Shown here in pieces: positions 54,756 through 62,803 of a stretch of DNA of 64,000 nucleotides. The position numbers were made by a program, and so were the translations under genes. The stretch's first letter is position 1. Each line of letters begins with the position of its first letter. The notes under the pieces are model-generated. The model had not been told where the DNA came from, ran no database searches, and saw only the letters and a program-made list of their open reading frames with translations. Location: the NCBI GenBank assembly GCA_902764875.1, contig CACWXP010000008.1, positions 1 to 64,000 on the forward strand. Direction: 5' to 3'. Source of the DNA: an uncultured Eubacteriales bacterium. GTDB lineage: Bacteria > Bacillota > Clostridia > Christensenellales > Aristaeellaceae.

Positions 54756-56620
54756 CCGTCTTTCCTCCCGGCCAGTCCTCTGATTCTTTCCGCAATCCGC
54801 GCGGGGCTCAGTCCCGCCTCTTCCAGCAGCTGTCCGTGGCTTCCGTGGGGAATAAACCGATCCGGTACGCCGATGCACGCCGCCGGTCCCGGAATGCCGA
54901 GCTCCCGGCACCGTTCCGCCACATACGCGCCGAATCCGCCGCTGGTTCGGTGTTCTTCCATCGTCACAAACGGAACTGCAGGATCCATGTTTTGAAGGAA
55001 ATCCTCGTCCAGGGGCTTCACGCTCGGGCAGTTCACGACGCCTGCGCGGATCCCCGCCTCACGAAGAAGATCGCGCGCCTTCAGCGCGATCCGCACCATG
55101 CCGCCGGTAGCCAGCAGCGTAACGTCCTTTCCTTCCGAAAGGATTTTCCACCGGCCGGGCACAAATTCGTCTTCCCCGGTTTCGTCCATGCATTCCCCGT
55201 CTTTCCCGTAGCGGATGGCCACCGGCCCGTCCTGGGTGATCGTCCAGCGTAGCATGGCGCACAGCTCGTTCGCGTCGCAGGGGCTGAGCACCGTCATCCC
55301 CGGTACGGGGATCAGCGCAGCAAAGTCGAACACGCCGTGGTGGGTCTGTCCGTCCTCCCCGCCGATACCGCTGCGGTCCAGCAGGAACACAACCGGCAGC
55401 CGCTGCATACACACGTCGTGAATCATCTGATCGTAACACCGCTGGAAGAAGCTGGAATACACCGCGAAATAGGGCCGCATCCCGCCGGCAGCCATGCCTG
55501 CCGCCATGGTGGCCGCATGCTCTTCCGCGATGCCCACGTCTATCAGCCGGTCCGGGAATTTCTCCGCAAAGTGGTCCAGGCCCGTGCCCAGCGGCATCGC
55601 CGCCGTGATCGCGACGATCCGAGGATCTGCCCCGGCCATCTCGCTCAGCTGGTCTGCCATCCGGTGGCCTGCGGAGGGATCCTCCGGCTTTTTCAGCCGG
55701 TCCCCGCTTTCGATGTAGAAGGGCGGCGTCCCGTGGAAGGTCTCCGGACGCTTCTCCGCCTGTTCGTATCCGTATCCTTTTTTGGTCAGCACATGGATCA
55801 CACAGGGGCCGTTGCACAGTTTCGCCTGCCGCAGCGTCTCCTCCAGACTTCTCAGATCGTGACCGTCAATCGGTCCGAAATACTGGAATCCCAGCGCCTC
55901 AAAGAAGCCCACGTCGTTGTCCCGCATCATCATGGTTTTCAGCAGCCGTTTCGTGCTGTGAATCCGCTGGTAGGCCCATTTTCCGATCACGGGAACCCGT
56001 TTGAGTCCGCGCACGCGCTTTTTGGCACTCTGCCATCCTGCGCTGATCCGCAGATGGGTCAGATAGCCGCTCAGCGCGCCCACGTTCGGCGCGATGCTCA
56101 TTTCGTTGTCGTTCAGGATCACCGTCAGCTGCGTCCCGGCGTTCCCGGCGTCGTTCAGCGCCTCATAGCACATCCCGCCGGTCATAGCGCCGTCGCCGGT
56201 CAGCGCGATCACGTGATAGCTTTCCTTCCGGAAGTCCCGCGCCCGGGCCAGTCCCAGCGCCGCGGAAATCGACGTGCTGGCATGCCCGGTTTCAAAGCAA
56301 TCGTATTCGCTTTCCTCCCTTTTCGGAAACCCGGAGATCCCGCCGTATTTCCGGAGCGTTCCAAATTGATCATACCGGCCGGTAATCAGCTTGTGAACAT
56401 AGCTCTGGTGCCCTACGTCGAAAACGATTTTGTCCGCCGGCGTGTCGTAAACCCGGTGCAGCGCCACCGTCAGCTCCACCACGCCCAGGTTGGAGGCCAG
56501 GTGTCCACCGTTTTCGGAAACCGTCTGAATCAGCTCATGCCGGATTTCGGCGCAGAGTGTCTTCAGTTCGTCGTTGTTCAGTTGTTTCAGATCTGCAGAG
56601 GACTTGATTTTCTCCAGCAT
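54752..56620 (-). CDS. dxs: 1-deoxy-D-xylulose-5-phosphate synthase
   Basis: 622 residues, ATG 56620. Thiamine-diphosphate motif VIALTGDGAMTGGMCYEALN followed by NDNEMSIAPNVGALS, the C-terminal transketolase-like region DVGIAEEHAATMAAGMAAGG, and DRSGIGGEDGQTHHGVFDFA. Makes DXP from pyruvate and glyceraldehyde-3-phosphate for the MEP pathway completed partly by ispDF in this window. Overlaps tlyA. Confidence 0.97.
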   Translation of the reverse strand: MLEKIKSSADLKQLNNDELKTLCAEIRHELIQTVSENGGHLASNLGVVELTVALHRVYDTPADKIVFDVGHQSYVHKLITGRYDQFGTLRKYGGISGFPKREESEYDCFETGHASTSISAALGLARARDFRKESYHVIALTGDGAMTGGMCYEALNDAGNAGTQLTVILNDNEMSIAPNVGALSGYLTHLRISAGWQSAKKRVRGLKRVPVIGKWAYQRIHSTKRLLKTMMMRDNDVGFFEALGFQYFGPIDGHDLRSLEETLRQAKLCNGPCVIHVLTKKGYGYEQAEKRPETFHGTPPFYIESGDRLKKPEDPSAGHRMADQLSEMAGADPRIVAITAAMPLGTGLDHFAEKFPDRLIDVGIAEEHAATMAAGMAAGGMRPYFAVYSSFFQRCYDQMIHDVCMQRLPVVFLLDRSGIGGEDGQTHHGVFDFAALIPVPGMTVLSPCDANELCAMLRWTITQDGPVAIRYGKDGECMDETGEDEFVPGRWKILSEGKDVTLLATGGMVRIALKARDLLREAGIRAGVVNCPSVKPLDEDFLQNMDPAVPFVTMEEHRTSGGFGAYVAERCRELGIPGPAACIGVPDRFIPHGSHGQLLEEAGLSPARIAERIRGLAGRKDG

Positions 56621-56662
56621 GTTTTTTTCTCCCCCGCGTCTTTATTGCCCGTCCCGCGCCCG

Positions 56663-57904
56663 TTACGCCTTTGTCCCGGGAGCGCCCCTCGCACCCGGCG
56701 CGCCCTTGGCGCCTTTTGCACCCTTGGAGCCCTTTGCTCCGAGGGCCGCACCTTTCAGAATGTCGCTGGTGTAGGCAAAATTGGTCTTGTTCTTGTCGGC
56801 ATAGGCCTTTTCGGCATAGCCGATCATCCGGTCAATCAGCTCCCGGTACGACATCCCGGCGTTTTCCCAAAGATAGAAGGCCAGGCTTCCTGGAATGGTG
56901 TTGATTTCTGTGATAAAGAGTTTTTCGCTTTCTTTATCGAACATATAGTCGATCCTCACCACGCCCTTGCAGTCCATCATCCGGAAGATGCTCCGGCTCA
57001 TCTCCTGAATCTCGTCACGCAGGCTGTCCTCAATCGGCGCCGGCAGAACCCGGGACAGGCTGGCCATGCCCTTGCTGCCGCCGCCGCCCAGATACTTGTC
57101 CCGGAAGTCGAGGAATTCGGCATGGTTCAGCGGCATCTCGATCGGCGAAGCCGTCACCTCGTCGTCGTATCCCAGCACGCTGCAGTTCAGTTCAATCGGC
57201 TTGTCCAGCCCTTTTTCCACCAGCACCCGCCGGTCGTATTCAAAAGCCAGTTCCAGAGCGTCCTTCAGCTCCTCCTCGTCGTCCGCCCGACTCACGCCGA
57301 TGCTGCTGCCGAGGTTCGCCGGTTTCACGAAAACGGGGAAACCCAGCTTTTCCTTCACGGCCGCGACCACCTTCCCGCTGTCCGCCGCGTAGGCGCTCCG
57401 GGTGAACCATTCGCCATCCAGCACCGGCAGCCCGGCGCCCCGGAAGAAATGCTTCATGGCAATCTTGTCCATACCCACCGCGCTGCCCGTCACCCCCGTG
57501 GAGGTATAGGGAACGTTCGCCAGCTCCAGCAGCCCCTGCAGCGTGCCGTCCTCCCCGTTCATGCCGTGCATCACCACGATGTAGCAGTCAATCCGCGCCG
57601 CAATCTCGATCTTTTCCCGCGCCAGCAGCCCGCTGCCCCTGTTCACGTAAAGCAGCGCCCCGCTTCCGCTGGAAAGATCCGGAAAAACCTTCCGGATCCC
57701 TTTGGCGTCCGGTCGGAAAGGCTTGTAGCTCTGAATGTCCTTCAGGCATTCGCCGGTGTACCAGCTTCCCTGCTCGTCGATATACACCGGGATAATGTCG
57801 TATTTTTCGCAGTCCGCATAGCGCATCAGCTGCACCGCGCTGATGATGGCCACTTCCCGTTCGCAGCTTCTGCTCCCGAAAATCACGCCGATCTGCTTCT
57901 TCAT
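56663..57904 (-). CDS. ddl: D-alanine--D-alanine ligase with collagen-like tail
   Basis: 413 residues from ATG 57904 behind GAGGAGGACGG. ATP-grasp ligase motifs: QIGVIFGSRSCEREVAIISA, HGMNGEDGTLQGLLELANVP, KPANLGSSIGVSRADDEEEL and FITEINTIPGSLAFYLWENA. After the normal end (about residue 380) there is a tail of Gly-x-y triplets with Ala, Lys, Pro and Arg (GAALGAKGSKGAKGAKGAPG and more, about 28 residues). Such collagen-like tails are unusual on this enzyme. The first about 380 residues should form D-Ala-D-Ala for peptidoglycan. Next to murF, the enzyme using its product. Confidence 0.93.
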   Translation of the reverse strand: MKKQIGVIFGSRSCEREVAIISAVQLMRYADCEKYDIIPVYIDEQGSWYTGECLKDIQSYKPFRPDAKGIRKVFPDLSSGSGALLYVNRGSGLLAREKIEIAARIDCYIVVMHGMNGEDGTLQGLLELANVPYTSTGVTGSAVGMDKIAMKHFFRGAGLPVLDGEWFTRSAYAADSGKVVAAVKEKLGFPVFVKPANLGSSIGVSRADDEEELKDALELAFEYDRRVLVEKGLDKPIELNCSVLGYDDEVTASPIEMPLNHAEFLDFRDKYLGGGGSKGMASLSRVLPAPIEDSLRDEIQEMSRSIFRMMDCKGVVRIDYMFDKESEKLFITEINTIPGSLAFYLWENAGMSYRELIDRMIGYAEKAYADKNKTNFAYTSDILKGAALGAKGSKGAKGAKGAPGARGAPGTKA

Positions 57905-57995
57905 AAGCACCGTCCTCCTCGAACGCAAAACCCTTTAGACATAAACCTTAAACGCTAAACCCAAACCTATATCCTACATCCTATTGTCCTATATC

Positions 57996-59600
57996 TTAAT
58001 AATTGTCCGGCAAATCGTTCTCAAACAGCACCGTATCCCCAGGCTTCACCCGCCCACGCAATTCCGCCGTGGCCTCGTCCAGGCTGTTCACCACCAGGAT
58101 CTTCTCCGCCGGGAATCCGCCGTCCTTCAGGCCCGCAGCGATCGCCTCGCTCCGCTTTTCGCCGATCAGGATCGCCAGGTCGCAGCAGTCCGCTGCCGCC
58201 CTGCCGAAGGCCCGGTTCATTTCTTCCTCCCGGCTGCCCAGTTCCACCATACCCGGCGTCACCAAAATCCGCTGTCCCGGCATGTCCCGCAGCACGCGGA
58301 AGGCCTGCTCCGCACCCCGGATATTGCTGTTGAACGCGTCGTCGATCACCGTCATGCCGCCCGGGTTGGCCATCAGCTGCAGCCGGTGTTCAATCGGCTG
58401 AATCTTTCCGATCCCGCGAGCGATCTCCTCCGCAGTCATCCCCAGTTTCAGCCCCACGCAGGCGCACACCAGAATGTTCCGGATGTTCAGTTCGCCCAGC
58501 AGCGCCGTGCGGCAGGGAATCCGCTGCTCCCTTGTGCACAGGTCGAAGGTGCTCCCCTCGCCGCTCACCGCGATGTTTTCCGCCCACACGTCGTCCGCCG
58601 CCGCGTCCAGCCCGGAGAGCATTTTGTCCAGGGTGGTTTTCTGCCAAAGCCCCCGCACGATGTCCCCGTCGTCCGCAAAAACGGCCAGCCCGTCCTCCGG
58701 CAGTGCGTCGATCAGCTCATACTTGGTCTTCGCCACCCGCTCCACGGTTTTGAAGGTGTCCAGGTGCTGCGGCCCGACCGAGGTCAGAATTCCGATCATC
58801 GGGTGTACCAGCCGGCACATCTCTTTGATATCCCCTACGTGGCGGGCGCCCATTTCGGCCACGAACACCCGGTGTCCCGGTTCCAGCCGGCTCCGGATCA
58901 CCTTCGTCACCCCCATGGGGGTGTTGAAGCTGGCCGGCGTTACCAGCGTGTGATATTTCTCCTCCAGGATCGTCCCCAGGATGAATTTCACGCTGGTTTT
59001 TCCCCAGCTGCCGGTGATCCCGATCTTGATCAGGTCCTTCCGTTCTTTCAGAATCCGTTGGGCGTCCCGGAAATACAGCTCGCTGATGCCTTTCTCAATG
59101 GGCCATGCCAGCAGCCCCGCCAGCGCGATCCACAGTGGCAGGAAAACGGGAAAGGCCAGCACCAGAACCGATGCAATCTTTCCCCACAGGCTGTCCGTTC
59201 CGCTTTGCTCGGCCGACATCCCCAGCAGCAGCAGAATCCCGAAGAACAGCACGGCCCCCATGCAGTACAGCCGTTTGATCCGCGGCGTGAAAATCAATGC
59301 TTTCTTGGCCTTCTTCTCTGCGCACAATCTGCCGATGAAAAAGCCGCCGCACACCGCAACCACCGCCAGAATCGCGTAATGAACCCACGAAAAATCCCGT
59401 GCGATCACGCTCATCGCGAAGAAGGAGGCCGCAAACAGCAGCGCCGTCAGCAGTCCCGGCAGCAGCGCCTTGCGCAGGTTGCGTTTCAGCGTGCGGAGAT
59501 ACCCGGGAAACTGATAGCTTTCCAGCTGAAAATAATGAATCAGGAGCCTTCCGGCCAGCAGGCAGCCGGCGGCGAGTCCCGCGTAAAGAAGCACGGCCAT
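57996..59600 (-). CDS. murF: MurF-type ligase with N-terminal membrane domain
   Basis: 534 residues, ATG 59600, two bases after the hydrolase stop. The first about 180 residues hold four or five membrane helices (VLLYAGLAAGCLLAGRLLIH; LCMGA-like FFGILLLLG; VLVLAFPVFLPLWIALAGLL). A Mur ligase follows: KIGITGSWGKTSVKFILGTI (P-loop), MGARHVGDIKEMCRL, TSVGPQHLDTFKTVERVAKT and VIDDAFNSNIRGAEQAFRVL. Adds D-Ala-D-Ala to UDP-MurNAc-tripeptide. The membrane anchor would tether the final cytosolic step near MraY. Confidence 0.88.
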   Translation of the reverse strand: MAVLLYAGLAAGCLLAGRLLIHYFQLESYQFPGYLRTLKRNLRKALLPGLLTALLFAASFFAMSVIARDFSWVHYAILAVVAVCGGFFIGRLCAEKKAKKALIFTPRIKRLYCMGAVLFFGILLLLGMSAEQSGTDSLWGKIASVLVLAFPVFLPLWIALAGLLAWPIEKGISELYFRDAQRILKERKDLIKIGITGSWGKTSVKFILGTILEEKYHTLVTPASFNTPMGVTKVIRSRLEPGHRVFVAEMGARHVGDIKEMCRLVHPMIGILTSVGPQHLDTFKTVERVAKTKYELIDALPEDGLAVFADDGDIVRGLWQKTTLDKMLSGLDAAADDVWAENIAVSGEGSTFDLCTREQRIPCRTALLGELNIRNILVCACVGLKLGMTAEEIARGIGKIQPIEHRLQLMANPGGMTVIDDAFNSNIRGAEQAFRVLRDMPGQRILVTPGMVELGSREEEMNRAFGRAAADCCDLAILIGEKRSEAIAAGLKDGGFPAEKILVVNSLDEATAELRGRVKPGDTVLFENDLPDNY

Positions 59601-59602
59601 CC

Positions 59603-60385
59603 TTATGCGTCCTCCTTCAGAAACTGCCGGGCAATCGTGCAGAAGCGGTCAATCTGTTCCAGATAGGCAAAATGGCTTCCGCCCTCCAGTATCACCAGCC
59701 CAGCGTCCGGGATGAGCTTTTCCATTTCCTGCCCCATCCACAGCGGGGTCTCCGTGTCCTTCTCGCCCCAGATCAGCAGCGTGCTGGCTTTGAATTTTGC
59801 ATAGAGGTCCGTCAGGTCCTCGTTGACCACCTTCACAAAGGTCCTGCGCATCTCTTCATCCAGCGCGTTGTAGTCCCGGCTGCCGTATTTCTTTCGCAGC
59901 GCCTCCTCCGCTTTTTCGGCGACGGCGCCCATCAGCGGGATTTTCCCGACCGACTCGCAGATGTCCTTCAGTTTTTTGTACCGGGCAGTGCGCGCCTGCG
60001 CCTCCGGGGAAGCCTTCGGGCGGATCCCCGCTGCGCCGGTGAAAATCATTTTGCCGACCGTCTCCGGGTGCTCCGCCGCCAGCGTCGCCGCCATGCGGCA
60101 CCCGAAGCTGTGGGCAATGATGTGGCAGGGCGCGTATCCGGTCTCTGCCAGCAGCAGCCGCAGCCACTGCGTGTAATCCCCAACGTCCCAGGGTTCCGGC
60201 GGCCGTCCGCTCTTCCCGTGCCCCGGAAAGTCCGGTATCAGGATCCTGAAAAGGTCCTGCATCCGGTCCGCCACGGGCTGCATCAGGCTCCCGTCGCATC
60301 CCCATCCGTGCAGCAGCAGCAGGTTGGTTTTCCCGCTCCCGCATTCGGTCCATGCACATTCCGTGCCGCCCAGTGTTTTCGTCAT
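59603..60385 (-). CDS. Alpha/beta hydrolase
   Basis: 260 residues from ATG 60385 (GGGAAGGCAT upstream). The fold is clear: LLLLHGWGCDGSLMQPVADR (oxyanion strand), HIIAHSFGCRMAATLAAEHP (nucleophile Ser in G/H-x-S-x-G), LLIWGEKDTETPLWMGQEME (Asp) and GGSHFAYLEQIDRF (His). Substrate unknown. Overlaps the GNAT gene upstream by four bases and abuts murF. Confidence 0.88.
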   Translation of the reverse strand: MTKTLGGTECAWTECGSGKTNLLLLHGWGCDGSLMQPVADRMQDLFRILIPDFPGHGKSGRPPEPWDVGDYTQWLRLLLAETGYAPCHIIAHSFGCRMAATLAAEHPETVGKMIFTGAAGIRPKASPEAQARTARYKKLKDICESVGKIPLMGAVAEKAEEALRKKYGSRDYNALDEEMRRTFVKVVNEDLTDLYAKFKASTLLIWGEKDTETPLWMGQEMEKLIPDAGLVILEGGSHFAYLEQIDRFCTIARQFLKEDA

Positions 60386-60852
60386 ATGCCTTCCCGTTCT
60401 TCCGCGAGCAGCCAGATATACCGGCATTTTCTCGCGCTGATGTCATATTTCTTCTGCAGATCCTCCGGCACGTCCGTCTCGCCTTCAAACAGGCATCCCA
60501 GCCGGATGCAGGTCTGCCGGCTCGGTCCGTTGTCCGGATCGCAGGTGATCACCGCCGATTGCTTTCCGCCCAGTAGAATTTCGTCCCGCAGCAGCAGGCA
60601 GGCCCGCCGGGCATAGTGATGCCCCCGGTAGGGTTCGTCGATGTGATAGCCAATGTGCCCGAAATAATAGATGCAGCGGCTTTCCCCGTTGCGATAGCTG
60701 ATCTGCCCGATCTCGCCCCGGCTGTCGTGAAGGGTAATCCGCCAGATCTGCTCCCTTCCGAACCCCATGGCCGGATCCGGCGGTGTGAAGTGAACCGGCA
60801 CCAGGTCGATCACGCCGTCGGTGTATTCGGCCCTGTTTCTGTGAAAGATCAT
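60382..60852 (-). CDS. GNAT family N-acetyltransferase
   Basis: 156 residues. IGYHIDEPYRGHHYARRACL is GNAT motif A (acetyl-CoA pyrophosphate loop R-G-H-H-Y-A); SAVITCDPDNGPSRQTCIRL is motif B. Substrate unknown. Four-base overlap with the hydrolase suggests a two-gene unit ahead of murF-ddl-dxs. Confidence 0.85.
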   Translation of the reverse strand: MIFHRNRAEYTDGVIDLVPVHFTPPDPAMGFGREQIWRITLHDSRGEIGQISYRNGESRCIYYFGHIGYHIDEPYRGHHYARRACLLLRDEILLGGKQSAVITCDPDNGPSRQTCIRLGCLFEGETDVPEDLQKKYDISARKCRYIWLLAEEREGI

Positions 60853-60857
60853 ATCGC

Positions 60858-61781
60858 TTAAACTTCCTGCACCCGCACCATGTCCAGCAGCCGGTCAAAA
60901 TCGTCTTTCTGCAGCAGCTGGTTTCCTTCCGTCATTACACAGGCCGCCCCGGCGGCAATCCCGTAGCGGAAAGCTTTCGCCATGTCCTTTTCCTTGGCAT
61001 AGCCCAGCAGCATGCCGCCGATCATCGCGTCCCCCGCGCCGACCGTGCTCTTGATCTCCACCCGCAGCGCCGGTGAAAACAGCGTCTTGTCCGCGGAAAC
61101 ATACATTGCACCCATCTCGCCCATGGAAACCACCGCGTGTTCCACGCCCAGCCGCACAAACAGCAGCGCCGCGTCCCGGATGGTGCGCATCGTGCGCAGC
61201 TCGATCCCCAGCGTCGCTTCCATTTCTTTCAAATTCGGTTTGATCAGATACGGACAGGCGCCTTTGGTCGCCAGTTCCAGCTTCTTGCCCTCCGTGTCCA
61301 GAATGCACTTTTTCCCTTCCAGGATCAGCAGCAAATCCCGATAGGTGCTGTCCGGGCATCCCGGCGGCAGGCTGCCGGTCACCACGACCATCTCGCTATC
61401 CTTTGTCTTTTCCTTCGCCAGTTCGAAAAAGGCCTTCAGATCCTTTTCCTCCACGGTCGGGCCGGGCTCGTTCAGCTCCGTCACACCCTGGCCGCCGCTG
61501 ATGATCTTTGTGTTCGTCCGCACGTGCCCCGGAATCTGCAGAAACGTGTGCGGCAGGTCTTCCCGGTCGATCAGGGCCGTCAGCTCCTCGCTGCCGTCCC
61601 GGCCCATCAGGCCGATGCACTCCGCCTCCAGGCCCAGGCGCTTCGCGACGGCGGCCACGTTGATTCCGTTCCCGCCCAGGTCCACCCGGGCGTCTCCGAT
61701 CCGGTTCACCTGGCCGACCTTCAGCTCGTCAACCTTGACCGTCTTGTCAAAGCAGGGATTCAAACAGATGGTGGTAATCAT
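60858..61781 (-). CDS. 1-phosphofructokinase family sugar kinase
   Basis: 307 residues from ATG 61781 with GGAGG eight to ten bases upstream. PfkB family: MITTICLNPCFDKTVKVDEL, DLGGNGINVAAVAKRLGLEA, VTGSLPPGCPDSTYRDLLLI and STVGAGDAMIGGMLLGYAKE (anion hole and catalytic Asp). The N-terminal TTICLNPCFD resembles FruK and tagatose-6-phosphate kinases. Converts fructose-1-phosphate or a related sugar phosphate. No fru PTS gene is adjacent. Confidence 0.88.
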   Translation of the reverse strand: MITTICLNPCFDKTVKVDELKVGQVNRIGDARVDLGGNGINVAAVAKRLGLEAECIGLMGRDGSEELTALIDREDLPHTFLQIPGHVRTNTKIISGGQGVTELNEPGPTVEEKDLKAFFELAKEKTKDSEMVVVTGSLPPGCPDSTYRDLLLILEGKKCILDTEGKKLELATKGACPYLIKPNLKEMEATLGIELRTMRTIRDAALLFVRLGVEHAVVSMGEMGAMYVSADKTLFSPALRVEIKSTVGAGDAMIGGMLLGYAKEKDMAKAFRYGIAAGAACVMTEGNQLLQKDDFDRLLDMVRVQEV

Positions 61782-61852
61782 GCGTACAGCCTCCGTCCCG
61801 TTCATAACTGAACAATTATATCATTCATCGGTTCCATCCGCAACTGACCCTC

Positions 61853-62263
61853 TTATACCACAATCCCGTCGCAGTGGTCAATCAGGTGCTGTACAAGCTG
61901 GGCCTGAAACCCGTCCAGCAGTGCAACATGTTCCTTCATGTTTCCATCCTGCCAAAGGAGCCGGATGGTTTTGTAGCGCACCACTTTCGTTGCCTTCCCC
62001 AGCAGAGGACATTCCTCTTCCGTCTCATATTCCCCGCTTTTGCTCAGGATCTTCGGATTCAGCGCGGCGATGACCATCGATCCCTTCGCGATGGCAATGA
62101 TCCGTTTTCTTTCCCCGATCATCACGGCTGCCATGCCGGAAAACCGATCCAGATGGGCCTGCAGCGTGTCAATCAGATCCCTCGCGACGTCCACATCTTC
62201 TTCCGTTGCCCGAACGGATTTCGCGTTCAGCATCAGCGGATTCTGTACCAGTTCCCGAACCAT
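61853..62263 (-). CDS. Peptide-deformylase-like protein lacking the catalytic Glu
   Basis: 136 residues from ATG 62263 behind GGGAGGGAGACGCC. MVRELVQNPLMLNAKSVRAT, GMAAVMIGERKRII (motif 1, G-x-A), YETEEECPLLGKATKVVRYK (motif 2 region with Cys) and VQHLIDHCDGIVV. The deformylase motif HExDH is HLIDH here: both His ligands remain but the general acid-base Glu is Leu. Motif 2 is also altered (ECPLL instead of EGCLS). It resembles the short clostridial deformylase paralogues; enzymatic activity is doubtful and metal binding possible. Confidence 0.85.
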   Translation of the reverse strand: MVRELVQNPLMLNAKSVRATEEDVDVARDLIDTLQAHLDRFSGMAAVMIGERKRIIAIAKGSMVIAALNPKILSKSGEYETEEECPLLGKATKVVRYKTIRLLWQDGNMKEHVALLDGFQAQLVQHLIDHCDGIVV

Positions 62264-62371
62264 GGCGTCTCCCTCCCGGATGTCAGTTATGCCTCCTGCT
62301 ATTATAATGAAAGAAGGGATCGAATGCAAATGAAGTCGCCCGTCTCCGCCGCACGGGGTCCGTGAAAAAAA

Positions 62372-62400
62372 TTGTAAAATCTTCGCAATCTTCGTAAAAT
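62372..62400 (+). promoter_or_regulatory. Promoter of the LysM peptide gene
   Basis: TTGTAA (62372-62377) and TAAAAT (62395-62400), 17 bases apart; a second TTGACA lies at 62403 without a good -10. Confidence 0.5.
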
Positions 62401-62498
62401 AATTGACATTTACTGCCACATCGTTCATGATATACGTATACACTGATGACCGGCCCGAGCGGCCAGAAAAAAACAAGCCAACGAAGGAGGAACGAAAC

Positions 62499-62756
62499 AT
62501 GGATAATCAGGAACTGAATCTGGAACAGATGGAACAGGTTTCCGGCGGCAAGGCCATCGCCGGCGGTATGAAGAACAAACCCGCTCCGAAGGCCGGCTAC
62601 ACTGTGCACCAGATCACCGACTCGGATACCGTCTGGAGCCTGCATTGCAAGTACGGCGTCTCCATGGATGCCATCGTCGCGGCCAACCCGTCCATCGAGG
62701 ATCCGCGGCTCATCCGCACCGGCTACTGGCTCTACATCCCGAAGAAGCTGAAGTAA
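62499..62756 (+). CDS. LysM protein with double-glycine-type leader
   Basis: 85 residues from ATG 62499 behind GAAGGAGGAACG. Residues 1-17 (MDNQELNLEQMEQVSGG) match the double-glycine leader consensus of class II bacteriocins and some RiPPs (E-L-x-x-M-x-x-V-x-G-G). From about 33 to 83 is one LysM domain (YTVHQITDSDTVWSLHCKYG; IRTGYWLYIPKKLK) that binds peptidoglycan. No Sec signal or membrane helix is present, so export would need a peptidase-containing ABC transporter, not seen here. Single gene with its own promoter and terminator. Confidence 0.8.
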   Translation: MDNQELNLEQMEQVSGGKAIAGGMKNKPAPKAGYTVHQITDSDTVWSLHCKYGVSMDAIVAANPSIEDPRLIRTGYWLYIPKKLK

Positions 62757-62771
62757 TACCGAATCGCCTTA

Positions 62772-62796
62772 CCCCTGCGTTGGCAGGGGTTTTTTG
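62772..62796 (+). terminator. Terminator after the LysM gene
   Basis: CCCCTGC-GTTG-GCAGGGG followed by TTTTTTG. Confidence 0.92.
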
Positions 62797-62803
62797 TTTA
62801 CTC

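Noticed and set aside
55337-57958. Plus-strand 873-codon ORF and similar long ORFs opposite dxs/ddl, ppdK (48998-50770), recN (50892-52541) and murF
   Set aside because: They are antisense to clearly identified genes and arise from GC-biased third codon positions; composition is His/Arg/Gln-rich and no family matches.
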